From assembly GCA_964566175.1 (NCBI GenBank), contig CAZMHU010000001.1, positions 62,001 to 126,000 of the forward strand: a DNA stretch of 64,000 nt. The letters are read 5' to 3'. The DNA is from SIG589 sp964566175 (GTDB lineage Bacteria; Bacillota; Clostridia; Oscillospirales; Acutalibacteraceae). A model generated the notes under the pieces. The model had not been told where the DNA came from. It did no database searches and saw only the letters and a program-made list of their open reading frames with translations. Both the position numbers and the translations under genes were made by a program. This document shows positions 36,215-44,342 of this stretch, piece after piece (positions within the stretch are counted from its first letter, which is position 1; each line of letters opens with the position of its first letter).

Positions 36215-37060
36215 TTATACCTCCAGCGTAATTCTGCCTATTTTCTGAGTTCTGTATTCGGCAAGCAATGTGTTTGCGGCACGCTCTGTATCGCCCTCGC
36301 CGCCACGCACAACCATTCCGCGCTTTTTAGCGATGGCAGAGAGCATTTCGTAGGGTTCGCCCTTTTCAATGCCGTAACGTGCCGACAGAAGCGTCATATA
36401 GCGGTCGGACAAACACTCAAGCAGTCGCACTGCGAGCCATTCGGTATCTACAACCTCATCGCGCACCGCGCCGGTAAAGGCAAGATGCTCGCCGACGATT
36501 TTATCGTCAAGTTTAGGCCACAACACTCCGGGAGTGTCTAAAAGCTCAAGTTCGTTATCAATGCGAAACCACTGATTTCCCCTAGTGACACCGGGACGGT
36601 TTTCAACCTTCGCCTTGCTTCCTCCCGCCATACGATTGATAAACGAGGACTTGCCGACGTTAGGTATTCCGACAACCATTATTCTAAGCGGTTTACCGAC
36701 CATTCCCTTACTTTTGTAGTATTCCAAGCGTTCTGCCAAAAGTTCTTTTACAGAGGACTTGAAAAGCCCAAGTCCCCTACCCGAACGGCAATCCACCGCA
36801 ATAGCGGTAATACCCTCGGCACGGTAACGATTTATCCACTGCTCTGTAACGGCAGGGTCTGCCATATCACATTTATTAAGCAAAATTATGCGCGGTTTAC
36901 CTGCAACGATACCCGCCAAGTCGGGATTTCGGCTACTGGCGGGTATTCTCGAATCAACTATTTCCGCAACGGCGTCAACAAGCGCCAAACTTTCCTTTAA
37001 AAGTCTGCGGGTTTTCGCCATATGGCCGGGAAACCATTGGATATTCTGCGCTTCACTCAT
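36215..37060 (-). CDS. rbgA: Ribosome biogenesis GTPase YlqF/RbgA
   Basis: 281 residues with the circularly permuted GTPase order: G4 NKCD near residue 61 comes before G1 GIPNVGKSS near 130 and G3 DTPG near 177. The N-terminus IQWFPGHMAKTRR is typical. It promotes late 50S subunit assembly in the cytoplasm. Its start overlaps the lepB stop by four bases; the order rplS-lepB-rbgA-rnhB is the classic Firmicutes one. Confidence 0.96.
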   Translation of the reverse strand: MSEAQNIQWFPGHMAKTRRLLKESLALVDAVAEIVDSRIPASSRNPDLAGIVAGKPRIILLNKCDMADPAVTEQWINRYRAEGITAIAVDCRSGRGLGLFKSSVKELLAERLEYYKSKGMVGKPLRIMVVGIPNVGKSSFINRMAGGSKAKVENRPGVTRGNQWFRIDNELELLDTPGVLWPKLDDKIVGEHLAFTGAVRDEVVDTEWLAVRLLECLSDRYMTLLSARYGIEKGEPYEMLSAIAKKRGMVVRGGEGDTERAANTLLAEYRTQKIGRITLEV

Positions 37061-37677
37061 CTGTAAAGTCCCCCAATCTTCGAAAAGGGATAAATTCTGT
37101 AAACCGCCTTGCCGAGTACATAACGCGTGTCAATCATTCCGTTGTCACCGATAAGACTCGAACGGCTGTCTAGCGATTCGTTTCGGTTATCTCCCATTAC
37201 AAAAATGCAATTATCCGGAACATATGTCGGAAAATCAATATCAAATTCGTGTTTTACGGTCGTCAGTGTTCGGGTGTAATCCTCTTTAAGAGCAACACCG
37301 TCAACATAAACAATTCCCTTATCATAATCGATATCCACCGACTGTCCCGCAACGGCGATAACACGTTTTATTATCGGTTCGGCGTATTCGTCGGAATCAA
37401 GCGAATTGTCGGTGTTTCGCGATATTACAACAATATCCCCCTGTGTGGGAGTATATCCGATATCGGATATTATAATCTTTTCGCCGTTGTGAAGCGTGTC
37501 GAGCATAGAGTCGCCGCTTATTGTAACAACGCGGAAAAGAAAGGTAAAAATGAGCACAACGGCAATAATAGATGTTACAACAACATCTATCCAATCGAAA
37601 AGCGATTCTTTCGGCGTTGACGGTTTCTTTTTTTCTTCCTTATAATCGGAATGTTCATTCGTATAACAGTATTCCAT
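37057..37677 (-). CDS. lepB: Signal peptidase I
   Basis: 206 residues from ATG 37677, which follows GAGGTGA at good spacing; an in-frame GTG nine bases upstream overlaps that site. An N-terminal cytoplasmic stretch, one membrane helix (about 30-50), the catalytic Ser57 in SGDSM, Lys104 in IIKRVIAVAGQ, and the MGDNRNESLDSR box are all present. It cleaves exported pre-proteins, including the two giant secreted proteins of this window. Confidence 0.95.
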   Translation of the reverse strand: MEYCYTNEHSDYKEEKKKPSTPKESLFDWIDVVVTSIIAVVLIFTFLFRVVTISGDSMLDTLHNGEKIIISDIGYTPTQGDIVVISRNTDNSLDSDEYAEPIIKRVIAVAGQSVDIDYDKGIVYVDGVALKEDYTRTLTTVKHEFDIDFPTYVPDNCIFVMGDNRNESLDSRSSLIGDNGMIDTRYVLGKAVYRIYPFSKIGGLYR

Positions 37678-37699
37678 TGCACTCACCTCTCAAAAAAAC

Positions 37700-37728
37700 A
37701 AAAAAGGGACTTTAAAAGCCCCTTTTTC
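37700..37728 (-). terminator. Terminator of rplS (read-through into lepB expected)
   Basis: Minus-strand AAAAAGGGGCTTT/AAAGTCCCTTTTTT with a G-U pair and a T-run. No promoter is seen between it and lepB, so partial read-through is likely. Confidence 0.78.
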
Positions 37729-37753
37729 TTCTTCAGTATGGCAGGAGTCGAGC

Positions 37754-38098
37754 CTAACCGATCTGCTCTTTAACCTTTGCCGCTTTACCGACACGGTCAC
37801 GCAGATAGTAAAGTTTTGCTCTGCGAACACGGCCGTTTCTTACCAACTCAACCTTTGCTACATTCGGGGAATGTACCGGGAAGACACGTTCAATGCCTAC
37901 ACCGTAGGAAACACGGCGTACGGTAAAGGTTTCGGCAATGCCGCTGCCGTTCTTGGCAATAACAGTTCCTTCAAATACCTGAATTCTTTCACGCTCACCC
38001 TCGCGAATCTTAACGTGTACGCGAACGGTAGAGCCTACTTCTACAACCGGAGCATCCTCGCGGAGTTGTGCGGCTGCAAGTTGCTTTACAGCATCCAT
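37754..38098 (-). CDS. rplS: 50S ribosomal protein L19
   Basis: 114 residues from ATG 38098, preceded by AAGGAGG at nine bases; the frame stays open to 38182, but that would add 28 residues not found in L19. The conserved core VRVHVKIREGERERIQVFEG and the C-terminal KLYYLRDRVGKAAKV are present. L19 sits at the 30S-50S interface. It has a dedicated promoter and a structured leader. Confidence 0.97.
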   Translation of the reverse strand: MDAVKQLAAAQLREDAPVVEVGSTVRVHVKIREGERERIQVFEGTVIAKNGSGIAETFTVRRVSYGVGIERVFPVHSPNVAKVELVRNGRVRRAKLYYLRDRVGKAAKVKEQIG

Positions 38099-38218
38099 CA
38101 AAATTTTCCTCCTTAACAATCTCAGATGTTCGTAACCGATTTCGGTCAGAGGACCACCCGCTTCAATGTCGAATTTCGGCACTCAAGCCGCCCGTAAGGA
38201 CAGGGCGAAATCAAATGC
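38099..38218 (-). promoter_or_regulatory. Candidate L19 leader (autoregulatory 5' UTR)
   Basis: A 120-base untranslated leader precedes rplS. It holds a CGCCC/GGGCG hairpin near the 5' end and a GGTC-CTCT-GACC hairpin followed by CCGAAATCGG near the middle. L19 leaders are known in Firmicutes, but I cannot confirm a match to that family by eye. Confidence 0.4.
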
Positions 38219-38224
38219 TAAAAC

Positions 38225-38253
38225 ATTGTATCACAACCACCGAAAAAAATCAA
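38225..38253 (-). promoter_or_regulatory. Sigma-A promoter of rplS
   Basis: TTGATT, 17 bases, TACAAT on the minus strand. Confidence 0.65.
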
Positions 38254-38282
38254 GATATATTTTTGCAATCGGGCGAAAAATA

Positions 38283-38311
38283 TTGATTTTTCTCCTTTTG
38301 TATGCTATAAT
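38283..38311 (+). promoter_or_regulatory. Sigma-A promoter of the Lrp-aminotransferase operon
   Basis: TTGATT, 17 bases, TATAAT with an extended TGC before the -10. It diverges from the rplS promoter 30 bases away. Confidence 0.68.
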
Positions 38312-38365
38312 AACCAATAAATTTTCAAAGGCACACAGCGCTTTAAGCAAAGGAGATTTGATATT

Positions 38366-38845
38366 ATGGATAACATTCTGGAATTTTTGGAAAAAGACGC
38401 CCGTCTCACTCCGTCACAGATTGCCATTATGACGCAGCGTGACGAGGGCGATATTAAAAATGCCGTTGCGGAATACGAAAAGAACGGCACTATTCTCGGC
38501 TATCAAGCGCTTATAGATTGGGACAAGACCGACCGCGAATATGTCAGTGCCATAATCGAACTTCGTATATCGCCCCAGCGCGATTGCGGCTTTGATAAGG
38601 TCGCAGAAAAGATTTATTCCTATCCCGAGGTTAAAAGCCTTTACCTTATGTCGGGTGCTTATGATTTGCACCTTATAATTGAGGGACGCACTATGCGTGA
38701 GGTAGCGCAGTTTGTTGCCGCAAAGTTGGCGCCGCTTGAGTCTATTCTCACCACTTCAACTCACTTTGTGCTTAAAAAGTATAAAGACAAGGGCGTTATA
38801 TACGGCTCGGGCGAAACCGATGAAAGAGGAAACTGCATGATATGA
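38366..38845 (+). CDS. Lrp/AsnC family transcriptional regulator
   Basis: 159 residues: an N-terminal winged helix-turn-helix (residues about 1-60, with DARLTPSQIAIMT) and a C-terminal RAM ligand-binding domain (about 65-140). It starts after AAAGGAGATTTGATATT. The stop overlaps the start of the aminotransferase by four bases, so it most likely senses or controls amino-acid metabolism carried out by that enzyme. Confidence 0.9.
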   Translation: MDNILEFLEKDARLTPSQIAIMTQRDEGDIKNAVAEYEKNGTILGYQALIDWDKTDREYVSAIIELRISPQRDCGFDKVAEKIYSYPEVKSLYLMSGAYDLHLIIEGRTMREVAQFVAAKLAPLESILTTSTHFVLKKYKDKGVIYGSGETDERGNCMI

Positions 38846-40008
38846 TAAACTACGACAAAATTCTTTCCGGCAAGGCTGTGTCACTAAAGCCCTCCGGCAT
38901 ACGCAAATTTTTTGACCTCACCGAAAAAATGCAAGATGTTACGGCGCTCACGGTAGGTCAGCCGGATTTTGTAACACCTTGGCACATCCGCGAGGCGGCT
39001 ATCGAAAGCCTTGAAAAAGGCAGAACGTATTATACCTCAAACGCCGGTCTCACCCCTCTGCGCGAGGCAATCTGCAATTATACAAAGCGCCGCTTTAATA
39101 TGGAATACAACCCGCAGACCGAGGTTCTTGTTACGGTCGGCGGAAGTGAGGCTATTGACCTTGCCGTGAGAGCACTTGTAAACGAAGGCGATGAGGTTAT
39201 CATTCCCGAACCTTGCTTTGTCTGTTACGCACCGATTGTAACTATGGCAGGCGGCAAGCCTATTTCGCTCCCGCTCAGAAACGAGGACAAATTCAAACTC
39301 ACACCGCAGATGCTCAAAAGCGTGCTTTCTCCACGCACAAAACTTATCGTTTTGGCTTTCCCGAACAATCCGACCGGCGCGATTATGACCGAAGAGGACT
39401 TGAAACCGATTGCCGATATGTTGCGTGATACCGATATCGTAATTCTTTCGGACGAAATATATGCCGAACTTTCATATGGTCAAAAACACTGCTCCTTAGC
39501 ATCACTCGACGGAATGCGTGAGCGCACCGTTATAGCGAGCGGACTTTCAAAAAGTTACGCTATGACAGGTTGGCGAATGGGATATACCCTAGCACCGCCC
39601 GAAATAACGGCACAGATGTATAAAATACATCAGTTTGCGATAATGTGTGCTCCGACGACAAGCCAGTTTGCCGCCATTGAGGCACTTAACAACGGTGACG
39701 AGGATATTGAGTATATGCGCGGAGAATATGACCGCAGACGCCGCCTTCTCCTTGACGGATTTAAATCCATTGGCGTTGAATGTTTCGAACCCGAGGGTGC
39801 ATTCTATGCTTTCCCGAACATTGGAAAATTCGGTATGAGCAGTGACGAGTTTTGCGAACGCCTGCTTTTTGAAAAGAAGGTCGCAATAGTCCCCGGAACG
39901 GCGTTCGGCGAATGCGGCGAAGGTTTTGCACGTATCTCCTACGCATATTCTGTGAGTCACATTAACACGGCAATAGAAAAAATCGGCGAGTTTGTAAAAT
40001 CGCTGTAA
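38842..40008 (+). CDS. Class I/II pyridoxal-phosphate aminotransferase
   Basis: 388 residues, fold type I. Marks include VGQPDFVTPWHIREAA near 38, the cofactor region VTVGGSEAIDLAV near 95, FPNNPTG near 172, and the Schiff-base lysine in SGLSKSYAMTGWRMGY near 235. It resembles the PatA/aspartate-type group; the amino-acid substrate is unassigned. Coupled to the Lrp regulator by a 4-base overlap. Confidence 0.92.
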   Translation: MINYDKILSGKAVSLKPSGIRKFFDLTEKMQDVTALTVGQPDFVTPWHIREAAIESLEKGRTYYTSNAGLTPLREAICNYTKRRFNMEYNPQTEVLVTVGGSEAIDLAVRALVNEGDEVIIPEPCFVCYAPIVTMAGGKPISLPLRNEDKFKLTPQMLKSVLSPRTKLIVLAFPNNPTGAIMTEEDLKPIADMLRDTDIVILSDEIYAELSYGQKHCSLASLDGMRERTVIASGLSKSYAMTGWRMGYTLAPPEITAQMYKIHQFAIMCAPTTSQFAAIEALNNGDEDIEYMRGEYDRRRRLLLDGFKSIGVECFEPEGAFYAFPNIGKFGMSSDEFCERLLFEKKVAIVPGTAFGECGEGFARISYAYSVSHINTAIEKIGEFVKSL

Positions 40009-40010
40009 AA

Positions 40011-40032
40011 AAACCGCCGAACGGCGGTTTTT
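40011..40032. terminator. Bidirectional terminator between the aminotransferase and mtaB
   Basis: AAACCGCC-GAAC-GGCGGTTT with A- and T-runs on either side, between converging genes. Confidence 0.87.
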
Positions 40033-40035
40033 CTT

Positions 40036-41322
40036 TTATTCAATCTCTCCGGCGCAGCAGTCGCCCTCGCGTGAGTGAAGTTTCACCTTTACAATACTGC
40101 CGCAAAGGTTTTCGTCACATCTGACCTTAACACGGGTATAATTTTCGGTATAACCCTCAATAAATCCGTTCTGCGGGGTTTCAAGCAAAACCGAAACCGT
40201 TTTGCCCAGCATTTTATCAAGAAACGCTCGCTCGCTTTCGGCACAGGTTTCCGCCATAATTTTGCTTCTTTTTGCTTTGTCGGCGTTTTTGACCTGATTT
40301 TGGAATTTATCCGCCGCCGTTCCCTTTCGCCGCGAATAGGCAAAAATATGGGCTTTTGCAAAACCGATTTCCTCGGCAAACAAACGCGACTGTTCAAACT
40401 CTTCCTCTGTTTCGCCGGCAAAGCCTACCATAATATCCGTGGTTATCGCGCAATCCTCAAACACACGACGAATACGGCATATAAGGTCGCGATAAAAAGC
40501 GGTATCATAATGGCGGTTCATACGCAAAAGCGTGCTGTCGCAACCCGACTGAAGTGACAGATGAAACTGCGGACAGAACTTGCGCTGTTTTTTAAGGCGT
40601 TCTAACATTTCGTCGGTTATGTGGTCGGGTTCAAGCGAGCCAAGCCGCACACGTTCTATCCCCTCAATCTCGGCAACGGCATCGACCGCGTCGCAAAGGT
40701 TAAGTCCCGTATCCTTTCCGTATGCCGAAAGGTTTATTCCGACAAGCACGATTTCCGAAAAGCCTTTTTCCGCCAGCGTGTTTATTTCGGTCTTGATGCT
40801 TTCAATACTGCGAGAACGCACACGGCCACGCGCAAAGGGAATAATACAGTAGGAGCAAAAGCGGTCGCAGCCGTCCTCGATTTTTACAAAAGCACGGGTG
40901 CGCTCCGAAAAATCCGTTATTGCGGGGGTTAAAAAGAGTTCTCCTTTTTTATGTTCCCAAATATCGATAATGCGATTTTGTTCTTCGAAATACTGCCCGA
41001 GAATATCGGGAAGTCTGCCATCGCCCGCATTATTGAAAACGATATCAACCTCGGGAAGTTGCTCTGCCACATCGGGGAAAGCCGCCGGGCCGCAACCGCA
41101 CAAAACAATTACGGCATCAGGCAAAGCACGGCGAAAACGACGCACAGCCTGACGAGTTTTTCGGTCGCTTTCGGCAGTAACGGTACAGGAATTTATTATT
41201 ACAATATCGGCATTTTCGTCGCCGCAATCGCAGTCATATCCGACATTAGCGAGTTGTTCTCGCATTGACTCCGTTTCGTATTGATTGACTTTACAGCCGA
41301 GAGTATAAAAAGCAACCTTCAT
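40036..41322 (-). CDS. mtaB: tRNA (N6-L-threonylcarbamoyladenosine-37 C2)-methylthiotransferase MtaB
   Basis: 428 residues with the three-part methylthiotransferase structure: an N-terminal UPF0004 domain beginning MKVAFYTLGCKVNQYE (Cys10 is a cluster ligand), the radical SAM CxxxCxxC in DGCDRFCSYCIIPFARGR near 155, and a C-terminal TRAM domain. The TLGCKVNQYE start is typical of MtaB rather than MiaB or RimO. It adds a methylthio group to t6A37 in tRNAs reading ANN codons. Confidence 0.93.
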   Translation of the reverse strand: MKVAFYTLGCKVNQYETESMREQLANVGYDCDCGDENADIVIINSCTVTAESDRKTRQAVRRFRRALPDAVIVLCGCGPAAFPDVAEQLPEVDIVFNNAGDGRLPDILGQYFEEQNRIIDIWEHKKGELFLTPAITDFSERTRAFVKIEDGCDRFCSYCIIPFARGRVRSRSIESIKTEINTLAEKGFSEIVLVGINLSAYGKDTGLNLCDAVDAVAEIEGIERVRLGSLEPDHITDEMLERLKKQRKFCPQFHLSLQSGCDSTLLRMNRHYDTAFYRDLICRIRRVFEDCAITTDIMVGFAGETEEEFEQSRLFAEEIGFAKAHIFAYSRRKGTAADKFQNQVKNADKAKRSKIMAETCAESERAFLDKMLGKTVSVLLETPQNGFIEGYTENYTRVKVRCDENLCGSIVKVKLHSREGDCCAGEIE

Positions 41323-41355
41323 TTATATCACCTTTAATATTTTAAATACTAATGT

Positions 41356-41384
41356 ATTATAGAGCAAAAAAGCATTTATTGCAA
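41356..41384 (-). promoter_or_regulatory. Sigma-A promoter of mtaB
   Basis: TTGCAA, 17 bases, TATAAT on the minus strand, about 35 bases before the start. Confidence 0.66.
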
Positions 41385-41391
41385 CTTAATG

Positions 41392-41420
41392 TTGACTTTG
41401 AGAGAAAAAAATAGTATCAT
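41392..41420 (+). promoter_or_regulatory. Sigma-A promoter of the HPr-like gene
   Basis: TTGACT, 17 bases, TATCAT, divergent from the mtaB promoter and 24 bases before the start codon. Confidence 0.52.
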
Positions 41421-41443
41421 TCTTTTGAAAGGTGGAAAAAAAT

Positions 41444-41689
41444 ATGGTTGAAGAAACTATAATGCTTCACAGTGTTGACGAAGTTAAAGGTCTTGCGGCG
41501 ATAGCAAACACAAAAAACTATGACGTTGACATTATCTCCGGCAAATATCTTATAAACGCAAAATCGATTATGGGTATTTTCAGTCTTGACCTTACCCATC
41601 CGCTCAGAATTGTCGCATATTGTGACTCGGACGACGGTTTTTTAAACGAAATCGAAAGTTTTGTATACAGAGAAGAACAAAAAATGTGA
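41444..41689 (+). CDS. HPr-like protein lacking the active-site histidine
   Basis: 81 residues from ATG 41444, which follows GAAAGGTGG; a GTG 12 bases upstream is part of that site. The second half matches HPr (INAKSIMGIFSLDL, with the Ser of the KSIMG regulatory-phosphorylation motif), and the fold length is right. The loop where HPr carries its phosphate-accepting His (HARPA) reads here DEVKGLAAIA, with no His. It therefore cannot relay PTS phosphate in the usual way and may be a Crh-like regulatory or unrelated structural variant. Single gene with its own promoter. Confidence 0.78.
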   Translation: MVEETIMLHSVDEVKGLAAIANTKNYDVDIISGKYLINAKSIMGIFSLDLTHPLRIVAYCDSDDGFLNEIESFVYREEQKM

Positions 41690-41710
41690 GACCGAGGTCT
41701 CACATTTTTT
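41681..41710. terminator. Bidirectional terminator overlapping the HPr-like stop codon
   Basis: AAAATGTGAGACC/GGTCTCACATTTT with a 2-base centre (GA, so the closing pairs open). The HPr-like TGA stop lies inside the left arm, and the ABC exporter's stop lies in the right flank. Confidence 0.85.
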
Positions 41711-43364
41711 TTAGTTCAATATTACCGTCCGACACTTCGAGCAAACTGTCGCAAATATCAAGCACAGCACGTCGGTGTGTTATTAGTATTACGGTTTTTT
41801 CGCTTTCTTTTTTCAAATTTTCGAGAAGTTTGAGTTCTGTTTCTTCGTCCAGCGCAGAAGTGCATTCATCGAGCAACATAATCGGTGCATCAAGCAACAG
41901 CGCACGCGCTATTGCTATACGCTGAAGTTGTCCCTCGGAGAGTCCGAGTCCCCTCTCGCCTATCGGTGTGTCAAAGCCTTTCGGAAGTGACATTATGAAA
42001 TCATATATTACCGCTTGCTTTGCCGCACGTTCAAGTTGTTCGTCGGTAACGTTGCCTGACAAAAAGGTTATATTTTCACGTATCGTACCCGAAAGCACCA
42101 TAACACCCTGCGGAACATAGGAAAACAGTCCCCTAACCGCTGAAGTAACGGGTATATCACCCTGTTCTGTTTTAAGAGAAAGACTGCCGTCTGTCGGTCG
42201 GTAGAGTCCCAAAAGCAGTCGAAACAGTGTACTCTTTCCTTTGCCCGACTCGCCCATAACGGCGCAAACACTTCCCTTTTTCAAAGAGAAATCGGCATTT
42301 TTTATCACCATTCGCGCATCATATCCGAAACACAGTCCGCTAGCGTCCAAAGAGCGAAGTTCGCAATAGATTTTATCGGTATCGACCGAGGGGTCAATCG
42401 TCTCATCTTCGAGATTTTCAAGTTCTATAAGGCGTTCCGCCGAGGCAACAGCCGAATAGTATGCCGGCAAGAGTCCCGAAATATTTTGGAGCGGGTTTCT
42501 GAGTTGGCTCACGAGTTGCAAAAACGCAATAAACGTTCCGTATGTCAGAGTGCCGTTCGCAATGCCGAGCGCACCCCATATTATAACGCCGTAATAACCG
42601 AGCGTGAATGAGCCATAAAGACCGCTGTGCATAAGAACGCTCAGCACCGCACGCTTTACTTTCACAAAAAAATTATCCGACAGATAGCAATCTAGTTTTC
42701 CCGCAACGGAATTCTTTGCGGCAAATGTTTTAATAACGGTCATATTCTGCACGCTCTCCTGAATAAAGGAGCGAACAACGCCGTCGGTACGCTGAACCTC
42801 TTTATGAAGATATTTATATCTCTTGTTTATCATTCTTCCCATAAGCGGAAAGACAAATCCGATAATCACAACAAACACCGCTACCGCAGGCTCTAAAAAA
42901 ACGACAACGGCTATGCCCGCTATAAGTTTCACAATAAGCGATATTGCGGCGGGAATAATGCTCGCAAAGCCGTTCACGACAACATCAACATCACTTGTAA
43001 AACGGTTTACCATTTCACCCGAATGGAGCGACGTTATCTCTTTATACTCTTTCCCGATAAGCGATGAAAAGAGCAGTTGCTTAATATACATATCCATTTT
43101 ATATGCGGTTTTATGTTTCAACAGTCCGTTGAGTGTGTTTGCGACAAGTTGAATGACAAGCACCGAAAGCAACAGCACTATATTTTTTAATATTTCGTCT
43201 CCCGCTGTGCCGAATTGTGCGCCGTCCAAAATTTCGCGCGTTATCAGTATAAGCACAATACTGCTCAGTGATACCGCGGTGCTTAAGACCGATAAAAGCA
43301 CAACAGCAGGCAAAAAGCGCTTAAAACGGCGGAATATCCAAAAAACGGTTTCCTTATTTTTCAT
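41700..43364 (-). CDS. ABC exporter, fused membrane and ATP-binding domains, next to a PqqD-like gene
   Basis: 554 residues. Six membrane helices in the first ~300 residues; then an ATPase domain with Walker A GESGKGKST, a variant signature LSEGQLQR in place of LSGGQ, Walker B IMLLDECTSALD and the H-loop region VILITHRR. There is no N-terminal peptidase domain of the C39 type. The start codon directly follows the stop of the PqqD-like gene, so the two are coupled. The cargo is unknown; a peptide is possible given the PqqD neighbour. Confidence 0.9.
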   Translation of the reverse strand: MKNKETVFWIFRRFKRFLPAVVLLSVLSTAVSLSSIVLILITREILDGAQFGTAGDEILKNIVLLLSVLVIQLVANTLNGLLKHKTAYKMDMYIKQLLFSSLIGKEYKEITSLHSGEMVNRFTSDVDVVVNGFASIIPAAISLIVKLIAGIAVVVFLEPAVAVFVVIIGFVFPLMGRMINKRYKYLHKEVQRTDGVVRSFIQESVQNMTVIKTFAAKNSVAGKLDCYLSDNFFVKVKRAVLSVLMHSGLYGSFTLGYYGVIIWGALGIANGTLTYGTFIAFLQLVSQLRNPLQNISGLLPAYYSAVASAERLIELENLEDETIDPSVDTDKIYCELRSLDASGLCFGYDARMVIKNADFSLKKGSVCAVMGESGKGKSTLFRLLLGLYRPTDGSLSLKTEQGDIPVTSAVRGLFSYVPQGVMVLSGTIRENITFLSGNVTDEQLERAAKQAVIYDFIMSLPKGFDTPIGERGLGLSEGQLQRIAIARALLLDAPIMLLDECTSALDEETELKLLENLKKESEKTVILITHRRAVLDICDSLLEVSDGNIELKKM

Positions 43365-43631
43365 TTATTCGGTTATGCCGGAACCCAGTATGTTTGCAAC
43401 AAAATTTGCAACATCCGCTTCGGCAATCTCCCTCGGTACATCATATTCGGCAAGCAACGCGTCGACAAGTTCCGCTTCGGTCATATCGCGTTCCTGCATT
43501 TTCTTAAAGAGAAATGCTCCTGTTTCGTTCAGTGTTATTATGGCATTGAAATCAAGCGTTGCCTTTCCCGTGGGAACCACAATAACCTTTCCCGCAACGT
43601 CTTTAAGCAAAAAAGAATCCTTAATTTTCAA
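43365..43631 (-). CDS. PqqD-family protein (RiPP-recognition-like domain)
   Basis: 88 residues from a TTG start at 43631, chosen because GAGGTG lies six bases upstream and the promoter lies just before; the frame can be read further up to 43778 but without support. The sequence LKDVAGKVIVVPTGKATLDF then LNETGAFLFKKMQE, followed by a helical tail with ALLAEYDV, matches the PqqD winged-helix family. PqqD domains bind peptide precursors for modifying enzymes; stand-alone copies next to ABC exporters are common in Clostridia, with unclear roles. No precursor or radical SAM gene is adjacent. Confidence 0.85.
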   Translation of the reverse strand: MKIKDSFLLKDVAGKVIVVPTGKATLDFNAIITLNETGAFLFKKMQERDMTEAELVDALLAEYDVPREIAEADVANFVANILGSGITE

Positions 43632-43662
43632 AGCAATCACCTCAAAAAAGTTATATATTGTT

Positions 43663-43691
43663 ATTATACTGTAAATTATTTCTACTTTCAA
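43663..43691 (-). promoter_or_regulatory. Sigma-A promoter of pqqD-ABC
   Basis: TTGAAA, 17 bases, TATAAT on the minus strand, about 30 bases before the TTG start. Confidence 0.7.
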
Positions 43692-43701
43692 GTAAAACAC
43701 T

Positions 43702-43730
43702 TTGCTTTTTACGATAATATGTGTTATACT
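43702..43730 (+). promoter_or_regulatory. Sigma-A promoter of the membrane protein gene
   Basis: TTGCTT, 17 bases, TATACT with an extended TG (TGTTATACT). It diverges from the pqqD promoter. Confidence 0.6.
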
Positions 43731-43757
43731 GACAAAAAAGACATTGGGAGAATCACT

Positions 43758-44261
43758 ATGGATACCTTTAACGAACAAATTATTAAAATTCGCACAAACG
43801 CAAAAACCTTGGCAATCAGAGCGGCAATATGGCTTGGGGCAATTCTGCTTTCGACCGTTTTCTTTATGTTGCTTAAATATATTGGCACTGTTATTTTACT
43901 GCTTGAAGTTTTGCTTTTCTGGGGCGCACTTAAACTCACCCGCTTTACAAGCGTTGAGTACGAATACATTCTCACCAACGGCGAACTCGATATTGACAAA
44001 ATCACGGCACAGAGTTCGAGAAAGCGTATTGTCACAATAAACTGTGCCGACATTGAAAAAATCGGAAAATATCAAAGTGGAATGCAACTTCACGGCAAAC
44101 TTTATATCTGCTGTAACGAAAACGACAACGCATATTATATTATCACCCGCGACAAGCAGAACAATTCCGTTTGCCTTGTTATCGCACCCGAAGAAAAGAT
44201 GAAAAACGGAATAAAATCCTTCCTGCCTAGAATTATACAGAAAGACGCCTTTGCCGATTAG
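43758..44261 (+). CDS. Uncharacterised two-helix membrane protein
   Basis: 167 residues from ATG 43758, which follows GGGAG at seven bases. Two membrane helices (about 20-40 and 42-60) near the N-terminus are followed by a soluble beta-rich domain (YEYILTNGELDIDKI, then a strand-turn pattern ending in a VIAPEEKMKNG segment) that has a PH-like look. Clostridia have many proteins of this layout with no known function. Not recognised beyond that. Confidence 0.78.
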   Translation: MDTFNEQIIKIRTNAKTLAIRAAIWLGAILLSTVFFMLLKYIGTVILLLEVLLFWGALKLTRFTSVEYEYILTNGELDIDKITAQSSRKRIVTINCADIEKIGKYQSGMQLHGKLYICCNENDNAYYIITRDKQNNSVCLVIAPEEKMKNGIKSFLPRIIQKDAFAD

Positions 44262-44342
44262 TATATTTTCGCAACATCCGCACATAAATATTATTAAGCC
44301 GCAGTAAACGCTGCGGCTTTAATTTTTTGTCGGGTGATTTGT

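Noticed and set aside
37754..38182. L19 with a 28-residue N-terminal extension starting at 38182
   Set aside because: The extension falls in the leader between promoter and ribosome-binding site and is absent from L19 proteins; ATG 38098 has an ideal Shine-Dalgarno site.
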